NCBI GenBank assembly: GCA_029448655.1 | Contig: JACCLO010000022.1 | Location: 124,001 to 188,000 of the forward strand | Direction of reading: 5' to 3' | Origin: Wolfiporia cocos | Lineage: Eukaryota > Basidiomycota > Agaricomycetes > Polyporales > Phaeolaceae | DNA length: 64,000 nt | In this document: in pieces, positions 23,608-34,758 of the stretch | Position numbering within the stretch: position 1 is the stretch's first letter | Layout of the letters: each line of letters starts with the position of its first letter | Program-made: the position numbers and the translations under genes | The notes under the pieces: generated by a model | Database searches by the model: none | Seen by the model: only the letters and a program-made list of their open reading frames with translations | Told to the model about the DNA's origin: nothing

Positions 23608-24308
23608 GACTACGTAAAAAGAAGTCTAAGTAAGCTATTCTAGTGGAAATCACGCGGTCTTCTGTCGGGGCTTATCGTCGCTTCTTGATGTGTCGTGCGC
23701 TTATCCTCCGGCGTCAGTGGGCGCTCCGCCCTCGACCGGAGTTAGTGTCGGCGACTGGATGGCGTCTCTCTCACGCTACCAGGTGGGGGATACAGCAGGT
23801 CGTCTTCCCTTGACGCCTGGGAATGCAGGATTTGGGGTATTACACCCCGCATGTGCCCACGCCTCACTCCAGTTAGGTGGCTGCCAGTGTTTAAACCAAA
23901 CCCATGCCCTGAGGGACTTAGAGGTCGCCAAGGCCAGAACTCTATCGTTCTGAAACCGTATCGGCAGCGGTTCTAGGCAGGGCAACTCGTGCCCACCATC
24001 CCAACTCTAAATAGAGTGGCCCCTGTGCGCCTGGGGATAGGCGAGAAGGTCGTCTCCGGCCCGGTCAAGAAGTTACACCGTTGCCATCGATTCCCAACAT
24101 ATGGGGAAAGGCTTGGCAGCCAGTCCCCTGGTTCCGCTTAAGCCTACGGTCCGGCTATTTGCCCGAAGGCGATGATCCCCCAGAGCCCACTAAGGATACC
24201 CCGCTGCCTGGCGGCGAGCAGGGGTGCGCAGACGGCGACGAAAACCCCTAAGAAGAAAAAATCCCAGACCCTCAAAGAGGGCGGGGGCGAAAGCGAGTTC
24301 TATTCATA
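23608..24308 (-). other. A1 leader between 5' LTR and ORF1
   Basis: This is about 700 bases of GC-rich sequence with several hairpin-capable runs and no conserved long frame. The primer site ATGAATAGAACT (minus strand, 24296-24307) lies one base inside the LTR. A splice-acceptor-like TTTTTACGTAG precedes the ORF1 ATG. The leader is nearly identical in A2 and A3. Confidence 0.7.
24296..24307 (-). other. A1 self-primer binding site
   Basis: Minus-strand ATGAATAGAACT is the exact complement of AGTTCTATTCAT, found in the LTR downstream of its TATA box. This pairing allows the RNA 5' end to prime minus-strand DNA synthesis instead of a tRNA. Confidence 0.75.
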
Positions 24309-24928
24309 TAACACAAGATAACACTTACTTGTTATGATCTTGGTATTGCTGGTTAGGCAAGAGATAAAGCAGATGTTAAGCAGGATACGTTGAGTGGTTA
24401 ACTCGTAGTATGAATGCAATGAATAGAACTGAGGCAATAGCGCTCAGCAAGTCCAGTATATATACATGATAAATAAGACCCCTAACAGTCTTATTAGATA
24501 ATACTAATGTCCGTATTCGTATGTACAAGTCCCCAGGTACCTAAGTACTTAGTAATATACGATAAATACATATGCCGATCAAAACCGGGATATAGAAAGG
24601 CGGCGTAGGCCGCGCGAATGGCGTTTTGCGCTCTTTGTCATTACAAAGACGGGGCGTGACCAAAGCCCGGTCCGCTGACGTTTATACGCTGACTGCTTCC
24701 GGACGGAATGTCCGATTGGCTGGAACTAGACATGTGACTGATGGTAACTACTAGTGATAAGATAAGACCGTCGTTACGGGAGATAACGCGGCCATCATTC
24801 GGCACGTATGTAACCGTAAACTTATGAACCAGATAAGCTAGTTATTGGTCTAGAAAGTCGTAGATAATTCGTAGAATTGCCGGAAAAATAGTAAGAAATA
24901 TAGGGAAACTAGGAGAATTCTTGTGACA
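24309..24928 (-). repeat. A1 5' LTR with promoter
   Basis: This 620-base LTR starts TGTCACAAGAATTCTCC at 24928. It contains the TATATATA box, the predicted RNA start AGTTCTATTCAT and a GTAAGT donor close to its inner end. It is nearly identical to 15266-15885. Confidence 0.95.
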
Positions 24929-25972
24929 GCTTCTATCACCGGCACTATGCAACCACCGGACTTCCCGTCACCGGCACAGTCCTACCTCCGGGCTTCTAGC
25001 CCCGGCAATGTGCAACTTCCGTGCTTCTCATGCCGGCGTTGCCATACCTCCGAGCCAGTCGAAAGGCCTCGCTCCCACGTCACTACCGGTCCGTCCATAA
25101 CACCGGTCTATGACGCCACACTCGGCCTTCTCGGCCTGAGTCATCAAGGGCCTGGCGAATAGCCATAGTCCCTCAAGGTACCGGTACAACCGGCCTTCCC
25201 TATACCCGGGCTGCGCCCGACTTCCACATGTCCACCGCAAGGTGACACCACCACTCTCTTTATTCCTATTGGCCCGGCCATTACCGGCCGTCCCACGGTC
25301 TCTTAGAGTAGTGTACACGTCAGCACACGCCGTTAGGGCGCACTGACCTTTCCTTTAGGGCAGACACACTAGTTAGTAGCACGTGTTCTCACCCTGTACA
25401 TATTTAACACCAAGGCTTGACGCCTTGATATCTTAGTTCTATTCTTCTCGGCTACCGCCGCAGAAGCACCTCTCACCCTCTGTAGCTTGCCTTCTAACCC
25501 CTCACCGCCTTATCTGAGTAAGACCCTCAAGGTGGTGAGTCCCACAAGTTGGCTTGTGTCAGCCGACCCAATGAGACATTGCCTTGCGGCGATGTTTGTG
25601 TGTGTTGCCATTATTATGCAAAGGCGTGGCGCGCCTGAGATGTCATTGTGATCTAGGATCTTATGACTAGCTGGTCTAGCTCTGACAGGCGAGACCTATG
25701 ACGTAGCAGTGATGATGCTATTGTCTAGACTTGTATGACGTAATCACTGTAAGAGGCACAGCAATGCATGTTGCCTTGGTGATAAGTCTATAGTCTTGTG
25801 ACGTAGCCTTGTATAAGCTGGTCATGTGGTTGATAAGCCCAGTTAAGGACTTGTCGTGGTGGCAATGGGGGTTAACCCATAGATAACTTGTAGTTAGACG
25901 TATAAATCCCGGATAAATTGCTATAATCATAGGAAAAATGCTGTAAGTCCCAGATAAATCTGTGACACAAAG

Positions 25973-27179
25973 CAAGACAAAGTTGGATGGGCACTGTTAG
26001 ATACACTGTCTTTGTTAGTATGTCTCTAAACATAGGAATATGGTTTTTAGAAGTTTCTTTGCCCTGATGATGTATATTGGGATATGTAACCCTAGTTTAG
26101 GGTTTAAATAACAAATTTGAAAGTGATAAAAAATAAAGATTCATAAGATTAATACCCGAGCAAAGCAAGGAGAGTCGTTCTCACTAAAGGCTGAATGAGA
26201 AGTACACTGATAAAGCATGTCTCATTTAAGGAGAAGAGACAAGTACAGCTCTCAGATTGCTTTTCATCAGTATTGCATATCTGACTTACATATGAACAGC
26301 CGTTAAATGTTATTATGTGCAGCTTAGGCTCCATGCTGCCAGCAAAAAGAAGCTGGCATTCAGAGTCTACAGTATCATTGTTATCTTTTCCAATGGCCTT
26401 TTGACTTTTGTAGAAATCAAAGGTAGATCCTGCTTTATTTCAATGAAGTGTTATAATTCAAATTTAGCTGCAGATGAGCAAGGACTGAGAAGGGTTCTTA
26501 AGAACTTCTATAAGAATCACCTTTCTGATAATTATGAGGCTAGTCAGAAGTTATGGAGGTTATGAAGAATAGACGGTAGTTAAAGGAGGATGTAAGGGGT
26601 AATTGGGGGTTGTAAGAGTGAATGTGATAACAATATATGAGAGATCTGAGATTGAAATTTTTTAAAAATGACTTATAATAACCCTATACTAGGGTTATAA
26701 ATTTGAAATCACTTAAAAGTGGGTTCTAAAAGCCCTATACTAGGGTTAGAAACTTGAAATACCTTATTAGTGGTTTTTGGTAAACCTAAAGTAGGATTTC
26801 ACTGAGTAAATATGACATGTGCTTTGATAATTCATCCATAAGATCAATGTTCAAGTGAAGTGAGTAGTATTAGACTCGCTAAAGACTGAATGAGGTGTGT
26901 GCTAATAAAGTGTATCTCTTCATGAGTGAGAGAAGAACTGAGCACTTTTGGGGTTACCCCTCATCAGTACCATACGCTGGCTTATATTTGTCTGATGTGC
27001 ACTTACATGCATGATGGTCATATGTACTAAAGCCAGAGGAACATAAGTGGTAATTATGTACACGTCATGAGTACTCACAGTCTTTGGGCTGAAAGATAGC
27101 ATAGACCTCCAAAATACAGGGACTCATGCAAAACAGGTAAAATCTGCTGAAGCAGCTTATCACAGTATAACTCAACTGT
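25973..27179. repeat. AT-rich block 4 with tandem CCCTATACTAGGG palindromes
   Basis: After the nest the AT-rich locus resumes. Between 26630 and 26810 a unit of about 60-65 bases repeats imperfectly. Each unit holds the palindrome CCCTATACTAGGG or a decayed version, with TTGAAAT-type spacers. A second feature, GCTAAAGACTGAATGAG-type sequence, recurs near 26180 and 26880. No gene was seen, and small open frames here are not supported. Confidence 0.5.
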
Positions 27180-28202
27180 TGACACAGACTAGCTGTGGGA
27201 CTCACCACCTATGTGTTGAGGGTATAGGCGACGAGGTAGCCAGTCAAGCGCAGCGGATATGTGAGGTTATTCTGCGGCGCTAGCCGAGAATAATAGAACT
27301 AAGGATTAGTGGCGTCTAGCCAGGTCCTTATATACATGTGTATCGGGAGGGCACGTGCTACTATATAGCTATGGCCTTACCGAGTTATGTGGCTTTGCCA
27401 AGTGGCGAAGCTTATCTTATCTACTGTTTATGGACTCTACATAGAATGGCCGTGGCTGGCCCTAATGGCCGAACCAATCGTATGAGAGGGATCATGTCTT
27501 ATTGTTGTGATAACGCGGGCGCAGCCCGGGTATAGAGGAAGCTGGTTGCCGGATACCATGAGGTATAATGGTGATTGGCCGGTCTTCGTGTGATGACCAA
27601 GGCGAGACGCTGAGGTCATTATGCCATTGGACGGGAAGTACCGTGGCATGTGTTACAGCCCGGTCCGGAGGGTTACCGGGGCATGTGTTGGACTTAGCCG
27701 TGAGGCGAGGTCCGGTGTTTGTGGCAACGCCGTGATGGCAGAAGCCCGGGACTTGGATTGTACCGAGTCCGTGGGAGGCCGAGAAGGCCGTGACCTATAG
27801 CGATATTGCCTTGATGCTAATATTATGCTGTATGGTCGTGTTGACATTATTATGCGAGCGTGCCGCGCTCGGGATGTCATTGTGATCTAAGATCTTATGA
27901 TGTGGTTGGTCTAGCTCTGACGGGCGAGACTTATGACGTAGCGTTGACGATGCTATTGTCTAGACTTGTATGACGTATTCGCAGGTGGAGGCACAGCGAT
28001 GCACGTTGCCTTAGCGATGATGTCATTAGTCTTGTGATGTAGCCTTGTATAAGCTGGTCATGTGGTGTATAAGCCCAGTTAAGAGCTTGTGGTATGGCAA
28101 TGGGAGTTAACCCGTAGATAACTTGTAGTTAGACGTATAAATCCCGGATAAATTGCTATAATCATAGAAAAAATGCTGTAAGCCCCAGATAAATCTGTAA
28201 CA
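27180..28202 (-). repeat. Family C solo LTR, target duplication ACTGT
   Basis: This is 1023 bases, the same length as 28975-29997, in the opposite orientation. The 5' end reads TGTTACAG instead of TGTCACAG, a point change. ACTGT flanks it at 27175-27179 and 28203-28207. A TATATA box lies near 27336 on the minus strand. Confidence 0.9.
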
Positions 28203-28974
28203 ACTGTGATATGCTTGGATACTCAGCCACATCTCCCATCATGTAGGCCTGCTGGGCATAGAGGGTGTTGTCATAATGATATAGACCCAGGGCACAGATA
28301 CTGACCCAGACGAGGAAGTAGAGAGATGAGGTGGCACACCAAGCACACAGGGAGTGAGTCATAAAGGGGCAAGTATGCCCATTTATGAGAATCTATGTTC
28401 TAAGGCTCAGAATGCTACAGCTTAAGTACAAGAGGCATAGCATAGTACTATAGCCTATACTAAACTAACATGTCTGTGTGCAGCCTGTAAGGGCATAACT
28501 AAGGATGTGTTGTCAAGGACCTAAGTTGGTGTTCATGGCCAGCACTGACCAGGCACTACCACAGATGATCATCTAATCTAATCTACATATAGAGGTGCTG
28601 GCTAACGCATAGCGCTGGTGCTGGCGCTAGGGGTTTGGGATGCTCACATAGAGCCCAGTATCATTTTTAAAAACCAATAGAAAATAGGAGCAATGCCTCA
28701 GACTCTCATCTATGACACAGCTGTCATGTGTGTTGCCCTTAAAGTATGTGAACCAATTGTTGTGATCATATTTATGTGATGGAAAACTGCAGAAAGTGCC
28801 ACTATTCAATCAAGCAATTAAAATAGATGAGCAGTATGGATAGAAGTCACAGCATGGAGCAAGAGAAGCTTTGTGATTCTTAGCAACTGATATCAATAGG
28901 AAGATAAGAAGCCTGGGGATTTGATATTGCTGAGTTCAAGAATCTACCAAAGAGTGGAAATGAGCCATACTTCC
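28203..28974. other. Unrecognised stretch
   Basis: A minus-strand frame of about 50 codons (28210-28362) with hydrophobic residues (SSLYFLVWVSICALGLY) hints at a membrane-protein exon fragment. No start, splice context or further exons could be supported. The rest shows nothing. Confidence 0.3.
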
Positions 28975-29997
28975 TGTCACAGATTTATCTGGGGCTTACA
29001 GCATTTTTCCTACGATTATAGCAATTTATCCAGGATTTATACGTCTAACTACACGTTATCTATGGGTTAACTCCCATTGCCATACGACAAGCTCTTAACT
29101 GGGCTTATCAACCACATGACCAGCTTATACAAGGCTACGTCACAAGACTAATGGCTTCATCGCTAAGGCAACGTGCATCGCTGTGCCTCCACCTGCGAAT
29201 ACGTCATACAGGTCTAGACAGTAGCATCGTCATCGCTACGTCATAGGTCTCGCCCGTCAGAGCTAGACCAACCTCGTCATAAGATCCTAGATCACAATGA
29301 CAACCGAGCGCGGCATGCTCACATAATAATGTCAACACGACCATACAGCATAATATTAGCATCAAGGCAATATCGCTATAGGTCACGGCCTTCTCGGCCT
29401 CCCACGGACTCGGTACATACCAAGTCCCGGGCTTCTGCCATTACGGCGTTGCCCAAACACCGGTCCTCGCCTCACGGCTAAAACCAACACATGTCCCGTT
29501 AACCTTCCGGTCCGGACATATCACATGCTACGGAACTACATAGTCCAATAGCATAACGGCCTCGGCGTTCCGCCTTGGTCATCACTCGAAGACCGGCCAA
29601 TAGCCATTATACCTCACGGTATCCGGCAACTGGCTTCCTCTATACCCGGGCTGTGCCCGTGTTATCACAACAATAAAGACATAATCCCTCTCATACGATT
29701 GGTTCGGCCATTAGGGCCTTCCACGGCCATTCTATGTAGAGTCCATAAACAAGTAAATAAGATAAGCTTTGCCACTTGGCAAAGCCACATAACCCGGTAA
29801 GGCCATAGCTATATAGTAGCACTTGCCCTCCCGATACACATGTATATAAGGACCTGGCTAGACGCCACTAATCCTTAGTTCTATTATTCTCGGCTTGCAC
29901 AGTAGAATAACCTCTCCTATCCTGCTGCGCTGGTCTGCTACTGCGTCGCCTATTCCCTCAACCAATAGGTGGTGAGTCCCACAGTAGATCTGTGTCA
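28975..29997 (+). repeat. Family C LTR (complete)
   Basis: It starts TGTCACAGATTTATCTGGGG and ends GATCTGTGTCA; the two ends form a 10-base near-perfect inverted repeat. A TATATAA box near 29842 is followed 34 bases later by AGTTCTATTATTCTCGG, and GTGAGTCCCACA lies near the end. The flanks CTTCC and CATAG do not match. It may therefore belong to a rearranged copy. Confidence 0.85.
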
Positions 29998-30887
29998 CAT
30001 AGTGCGGGACGAATCTCCAATTCCCGTTCCTTGAGGTAGTAGACTGCCCAGTCAAATCTGCTCTTGATATCCCACATATGCAAGAGCCTCAAGACCGCGA
30101 TCAGATGCTCAAGTTCATATGGTGGGCTTGACCATCTACAGAATGACCAAGTAATGTTCAGTTCATGCCGAAAATGCATTCAAGAGAGACTCACTCGCTA
30201 TATAGGAACTTGCATAGGTTTTCAAACTCTTTCGCCTTGATATGCCCCCAGCTGATTGCATGATCGTCGCTGCTGCCATCCGGCAGTTTGCCGTCACCCT
30301 GAGACATTGTGAACATGCTATGGAAGGCTTCGGCCTTCATTTTGAGTATTCCAATGTCAAGTTTAGAGAGAGAGTCCTCGAACTAGAGAGGGGTGAGAGT
30401 TTTCAAACTATTGATAAGAAAACGTACTCACACAAAAGACATAGGCTCCGTTATCAAAATAAAAGTGCTTCAACCACACTTTCTTAGACATCTGGGTAGT
30501 TACAAGCCTGTTGGAAACATCGGACTCCATTCTGAAATGTAGCTAGATGAAAACATTAACGGCAGTTTGCTTGGATGTTAGTGCCCACATCACGTGCATA
30601 CCAGCGTGCCAGCCTCAGTCAATGCATATTGATTTTCTCCGTGCTGCCAGACTTTACAGGGTAATTAGAGAAATGCTATGATATGTACATGCAGCCTGAT
30701 TTGAGATATAGGTTTGCTTGCATGAAATTCTTTCTCTAAAACGGAGACTTAATCATTTACTTCACAACAGGCAAGCACCCATACACAGGCGCCCAACAGT
30801 GTTGCCCTGAGCGCGGCAGATGTTGCCTGCCCCTCCAAGAGGTGCACAGTGAGCAGCCATGCTCGTTCAACAGCTGTGAACTAGGGT
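29998..30887. other. Unrecognised stretch with short coding-like frame
   Basis: A plus frame at 30242-30487 reads MIVAAAIRQFAVTLRHCEHAMEG and faintly resembles the DFDTMLAAAISHSLCCEHQI string at 30940. Both may come from related degraded exons. Nothing else was recognised. Confidence 0.25.
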
Positions 30888-31490
30888 ATGTCCATCACAT
30901 CTGTCACTTACTGCACCCCAAACGAACGCCCCTCTAGGGACTTTGACACCATGCTTGCTGCTGCGATCAGCCACTCGCTCTGCTGCGAGCACCAGATCAA
31001 AGACCTTGAGGTGCACCTCTCCATGTCACAAGTGCTTCGTGAATATTCACCCGTTGCCTCAGGTGCATCTCACAGTCAACATGAGCAACTTGTGTGCGAT
31101 CCACAACCTCTTACAGGAGGTTCTAATCGGCCTACATGTACGTCGCGTACCCACTCGCCATCCGTCCATGCTGACCTCTATTCAGCAAAGCTGCCAATGT
31201 GCTGGTGCCGCACTAAATGCTACAGTGTCACACTAAATGCTACAGTGTCCCATATCACCTGGAACCTCAACAACATTGGTGTCCTCAAGCTCCTCCACGA
31301 GGAGCTCCCCTTTGTTGGACAGCAGGTCTGTGACATCCGGAATATGTACAACTCCAGCTGGGATAAAGTGAGTGTCTGTGGTCTTCATGTTTTAGCGGGA
31401 GGTGTTCTGCACGGTGGCTCAATGCCTCTCATGGCAGGTGTCCTGCCACGTGGAATTGAGCCACTCGTCCACAGCATGTCCCCACGCTTA
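30888..31490 (+). pseudogene. Degraded gene fragment with a 20-base tandem duplication
   Basis: Frame 1 (from 30943) carries NLLQEVLIGLHVRRV up to LNATVSH. The frame then shifts by two at a 20-base direct duplication (31212-31231 and 31232-31251, ACTAAATGCTACAGTGTCAC). It continues as ITWNLNNIGVLKLLHEELPF in the other frame. A GTGAGT to TTTTAG intron-like segment (about 31368-31395) follows. Collapsing the duplication rejoins the frames, so the duplication postdates coding function. I do not recognise the family. Confidence 0.4.
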
Positions 31491-32580
31491 GCCTCCCATC
31501 TCATCCTCACTACAACATGTCGCATAAATTGCTGACATTCTGTGCATAGGCCTGTGACCTGATTGCTGCACTCGAGTAGCTCAACATGCCGCTCTCTGCA
31601 CGCCTCCAGATGATCGTCTTCACCCCACATGTGCCCATCTCTGCCCACACTGCCACACTCATTGTGCGTACTGTCCTGATGCCTCGTCTCCAATCACTGA
31701 CATGTCTCTGCAGCACGTGATGTTTGGTGTCACCCTCCTCGTGTGTATATGGATTGCATGGATCACCGTGCGAGGTGCCATCTGCACACACTGCCAATGC
31801 CTCATCTGGAGCGAGCAGCTCATGAGCTGATCTTCTCCCCGGCCCCCCAGTTTCATACTCCTCACTGCTTGTCATGCCAAGCCACTGCTCTGGCACCACC
31901 AGGACGCTGGCAGGCACAGCCTGCTTAGACCCAACATCCAAGGCCAATTCTCGGCCATTATCACATGCTGCCTTGAACAGCACAGGCATGCCTCTCTCGA
32001 TACAGATCTCCTACAGATACATGTTTGCTGGTTTGATTCCCCATCCTATCATGGACTAGTGCACATATCCCTTCTGCAGTATATACAGATTCCTCACACA
32101 CTCATTTGCCTGGATCACTGTATGACTATTGTTGTGTTCTATATATCCTACCACATTTGCTTATGAAGTCTCGAACAAGGAGGGCATGCAGCTTGTGCAT
32201 GTAACATTGGGAGTGAAGGCTAAGTTCAAGCTTGTACATGTTCATGTTTTGTACTGTGATGGACCTGCCTGACATGTCTGCATGGCATGAACACACAGAA
32301 TATGATGTGCCCACTGGTGTACCTACCTACTACCACTACAAACCCATTGATAGTCACGCTAATGCTTGGCTCCTTTGAGTATGCGCCATCACAATACAAT
32401 CTGCTTGATCTCATTCTGCCCGCCTCATGACTGCCTCCGCAGCACCCTGACTAGACATGGCTCGCCCACTCCCAGAGATTACGCACACATTCTGCCCGGA
32501 GCAGAGGATGCCAGCAAAGGCCGTGTCCACATTCTTTGCTGCATTTGTATACTTGCCATGGCTCATTCTCATAGGTCCCG
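31491..32580. other. Unrecognised stretch
   Basis: Overlapping frames of 60-160 codons occur on both strands here without consistent codon pattern or recognisable motifs. I call no gene. The GC level is similar to the preceding gene fragment, so it may be further debris. Confidence 0.3.
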
Positions 32581-34243
32581 TGTCACAAAGTGACCACGTA
32601 GCTATTTTTCCATAATTTTAGCTATTATTCTAGCATTTCTACGTACAACTACGGCTTAACAGCACAATGCCGAGATGCCGAGAGGTTATCTCATAACTAA
32701 GGGTTATTAGCTAACAAACACGCTAGTCATCCAATATGACCCAGCGCTTACACGTTAGTCATTACAACTGACTCAGCGGCCCGTCCTTGCAGACATGCCA
32801 CTTAGTCATACGTCACGCGTGCTGACTTATATCCCGATACCGGGCTATGTCAGCTAGATTACCATACTCTTTTGCCTTAGTAATACATACGGCTCAGAGT
32901 CCCTAGGGACCTACTGCGGTGGCAGAGGTCCTTTATACAATGTATATAAGCCTAGGTTCTGGCGACTACAAGTCCCCAGAACTATTCTCTTATTCGAGAC
33001 ACAGTATTATCTACTGCTATCACTCTTACCTCGCCCAACCCCAAACAAGTTAACGTTCGGTGAGTTCTCACTAAGATTGTTGATGTCACAGATTTATCTG
33101 GGGCTTACAGCATTTTTCCTACGATTATAGCAATTTATCCGGGATTTATACGTCTAACTACAAGTTATCTACGGGTTAACTCCCATTGCCATACGACAAG
33201 CTCTTAACTGGGCTTATCAACCACATGACCAGTTTATACAAGGCTACGTTACAAGACTAATGACATCATCGCTAAGGCAACGTGCATCGCTGTGCCTCCA
33301 TCTGCGAATGCATCATACAAGTCTAGACAATAGCATCATCATCGCTACGTCATAGGTCTCGCCCTTACAAGCTAGACCAACCACGTCATAAGATCTTAGA
33401 TCACAATGACATCCCGAGCGCGGCACGCTCGCATAATAATGTCCACAACACCAAACATCGCCGAAAGGCAATGTTCTATTGGGTCGGCCTTCCCGGCTTC
33501 TCACACGCCATAAGATCCTTGATCACAATGGCACCTCAGGCGCGCCACGCCTTCGCATAATAATGGCAACACGACCATACAGCATAATATTAGCAACAAG
33601 GCAATATCGCTATAGGTCACGGCCTTCTCGGCCTCCCACGGACTCGGCGTTCTCCAAGTCCCGGGCTTCTGCCATCACGGCGTCGCCCAAACACCGGACC
33701 TCGCCTCACGGCTAAGTCCAACACATCTCCCGGTTACCTTCCGGTCCGGACATATCACATGCTACGGTACCTTCCGGTCCAATAGCATAACGACCTCGGT
33801 GTCTCGCCGTGGTCATCCAACGAAGCACGGCCAATCGCCATTATACCGCAAGGTATCCGGCAACCGGCTTCCTCTATACCCGGGCTGCGCCCGCGTTATC
33901 ACAAAGATAAGACATAATCCCTCTCTTACGATTGGTTCGGCCATTAGGCCCTACCACGGCCATTGTAGATAGAGAGTCCATAAACAGTAGATAAGATAAG
34001 CTTCGCCCCTTGGCAAAGCCACATAACCCGGAAAGGTAACAGCTAGCTAGTAGCACGTGACCTTCCCATAAACATGTATATAAGTAGGAGCCAAGCACTC
34101 TTTAACTTTAGTTCTATTCTTCTCGGCGTCCGCCGTAGAAGTTTATCCACCACTCTGCTGCTCTGAGAACCTCCTCTCCAAGTCGCCTATTACCACAGGA
34201 TACAGGCTTGGTGAGTCCCACAGGTGATCTGTGTCAGTTGACA
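32581..34243 (+). repeat. Family G LTR, interrupted by a family C solo LTR
   Basis: It starts TGTCACAAAGTGACC and appears to end GATTGTTGACA after the family C insertion is removed (pieces 32581-33083 and 34237-34243). It carries TATATCCCGATACCGG, shared with family B. It also has a TATATAA box near 32945, a GGTTCTGG/CCAGAAC hairpin and GTGAGT near its end. No outer target duplication was found, so it could be a 5' LTR of a decayed element or a rearranged solo LTR. Confidence 0.65.
33084..34236 (+). repeat. Family C solo LTR, long form, target duplication GTTGA
   Basis: At 1153 bases it is about 130 longer than the other complete copies. The extra part repeats the segment around ATCACAATG and CGCATAATAATG (33385-33565). 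GTTGA flanks it at 33079-33083 and 34237-34241. TATATAA, TTAGTTCTATTCTTCTCGGC and GTGAGTCCCACA are all present. Confidence 0.9.
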
Positions 34244-34652
34244 CAGACTTACAAGTCTGTATGACCGGCCCAGCCGGGAACGCCTAAGTTCTATGGTCGC
34301 GGAGTCGACATGGCGCAAGGCGCCACAACACAAGTCGCCAGGCGCTGCAGACAAGCACGACGAGGAACGAAGGAATTGCAAGGCAGACCAGCGCACACAG
34401 AAGATGCAAGAAAGGGGCCTAGACCCTATTGCCGAAAATCTAAGAGATGGGTTGTAAGACCCATCTCACTACCCTTAAGTACATGGAGCGCAGCTTGCCA
34501 GTAATGGCTGCCCTAAACGACGCGGTCCGTGCGGCGTATCTACGGGAACGTGCCAGACTGTAACGCTAATGTAACTATGTGACAGGGAAGTGACCGTGAT
34601 GTAGGTAAGCGCGAGCGTGCGCTACCCCGAAGCGCTAATCTACTAAGTCAGG
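34244..34652. other. Unrecognised GC-rich stretch
   Basis: No gene is supported. It contains a perfect hairpin GATGGGTtgtaagACCCATC near 34445, a GTAAGCGCGAGCGTGCGCTACC hairpin region near 34605, and the palindrome CAGACTTACAAGTCTG at the left edge. It may be the leader of a lost family G element. Confidence 0.3.
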
Positions 34653-34758
34653 TGTCACAGATTTGGGACATGCCACTATTTTCCCGTATTTTTACCTATT
34701 TATCTGGTATTTCTACGACCTTGTAGACATTTACGCTGCTAAGCGCCCGTCTACACGT
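34653..34758 (+). repeat. Family B LTR fragment, target of B2
   Basis: The first 106 bases of a family B LTR (TGTCACAGATTTGGGACATGCC) stop abruptly at CACGT where the B2 element begins. The rest of this LTR should lie beyond the right end of the window. Confidence 0.85.

Larger units (their letters stand above)
15266..24928 (-). mobile_element. A1: full-length family A Ty3/Gypsy retrotransposon with a pol nonsense codon
   Basis: Two 620-base LTRs (24309-24928 is 5', 15266-15885 is 3') bound ORF1, gag and pol on the minus strand. GCTTC is duplicated at 15261-15265 and 24929-24933. By eye the LTRs differ at least once (GGACAGAATG against GGACGGAATG), so insertion is recent but not brand new. 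ORF1 and gag are open. Pol has an early in-frame TGA at 20293-20295, so the copy is probably not autonomous. The total is 9663 bases. Confidence 0.95.
14855..25561 (+). repeat. Family F solo LTR, interrupted by A1, target duplication GCCGA
   Basis: The pieces 14855-15265 and 24929-25561 form one plus-strand LTR. It starts TGTCACAGATTTGGGACATAG and ends GGCTTGTGTCA. GCCGA is found at 14850-14854 and 25562-25566. It resembles family C in its R region (TTAGTTCTATTCTTCTCGGC) and ends with the shared GTGAGTCCCACA block. It is inserted in the family C LTR and is itself the target of A1. Confidence 0.9.
14204..25967 (-). repeat. Family C solo LTR, interrupted, target duplication CAAAG
   Basis: Two pieces, 14204-14854 and 25562-25967, make one minus-strand family C LTR. 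On that strand it starts TGTCACAGATTTATC at 25967 and ends CGTGTCA at 14204. CAAAG is present at 14199-14203 and 25968-25972. The interruption is the family F LTR with its own target duplication. This is the outermost layer of a three-level nest. Confidence 0.9.

Noticed and set aside
28162..28362. Minus-strand hydrophobic frame as a membrane protein gene
   Set aside because: The frame ends inside a family C LTR and has no supported splice sites or partner exons. It is at most an exon fragment.
31510..31989. A 159-codon minus-strand frame as a host gene
   Set aside because: It has no recognisable motif, overlaps other frames of similar quality, and lies in sequence that looks like degraded gene debris. 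It is not supported.
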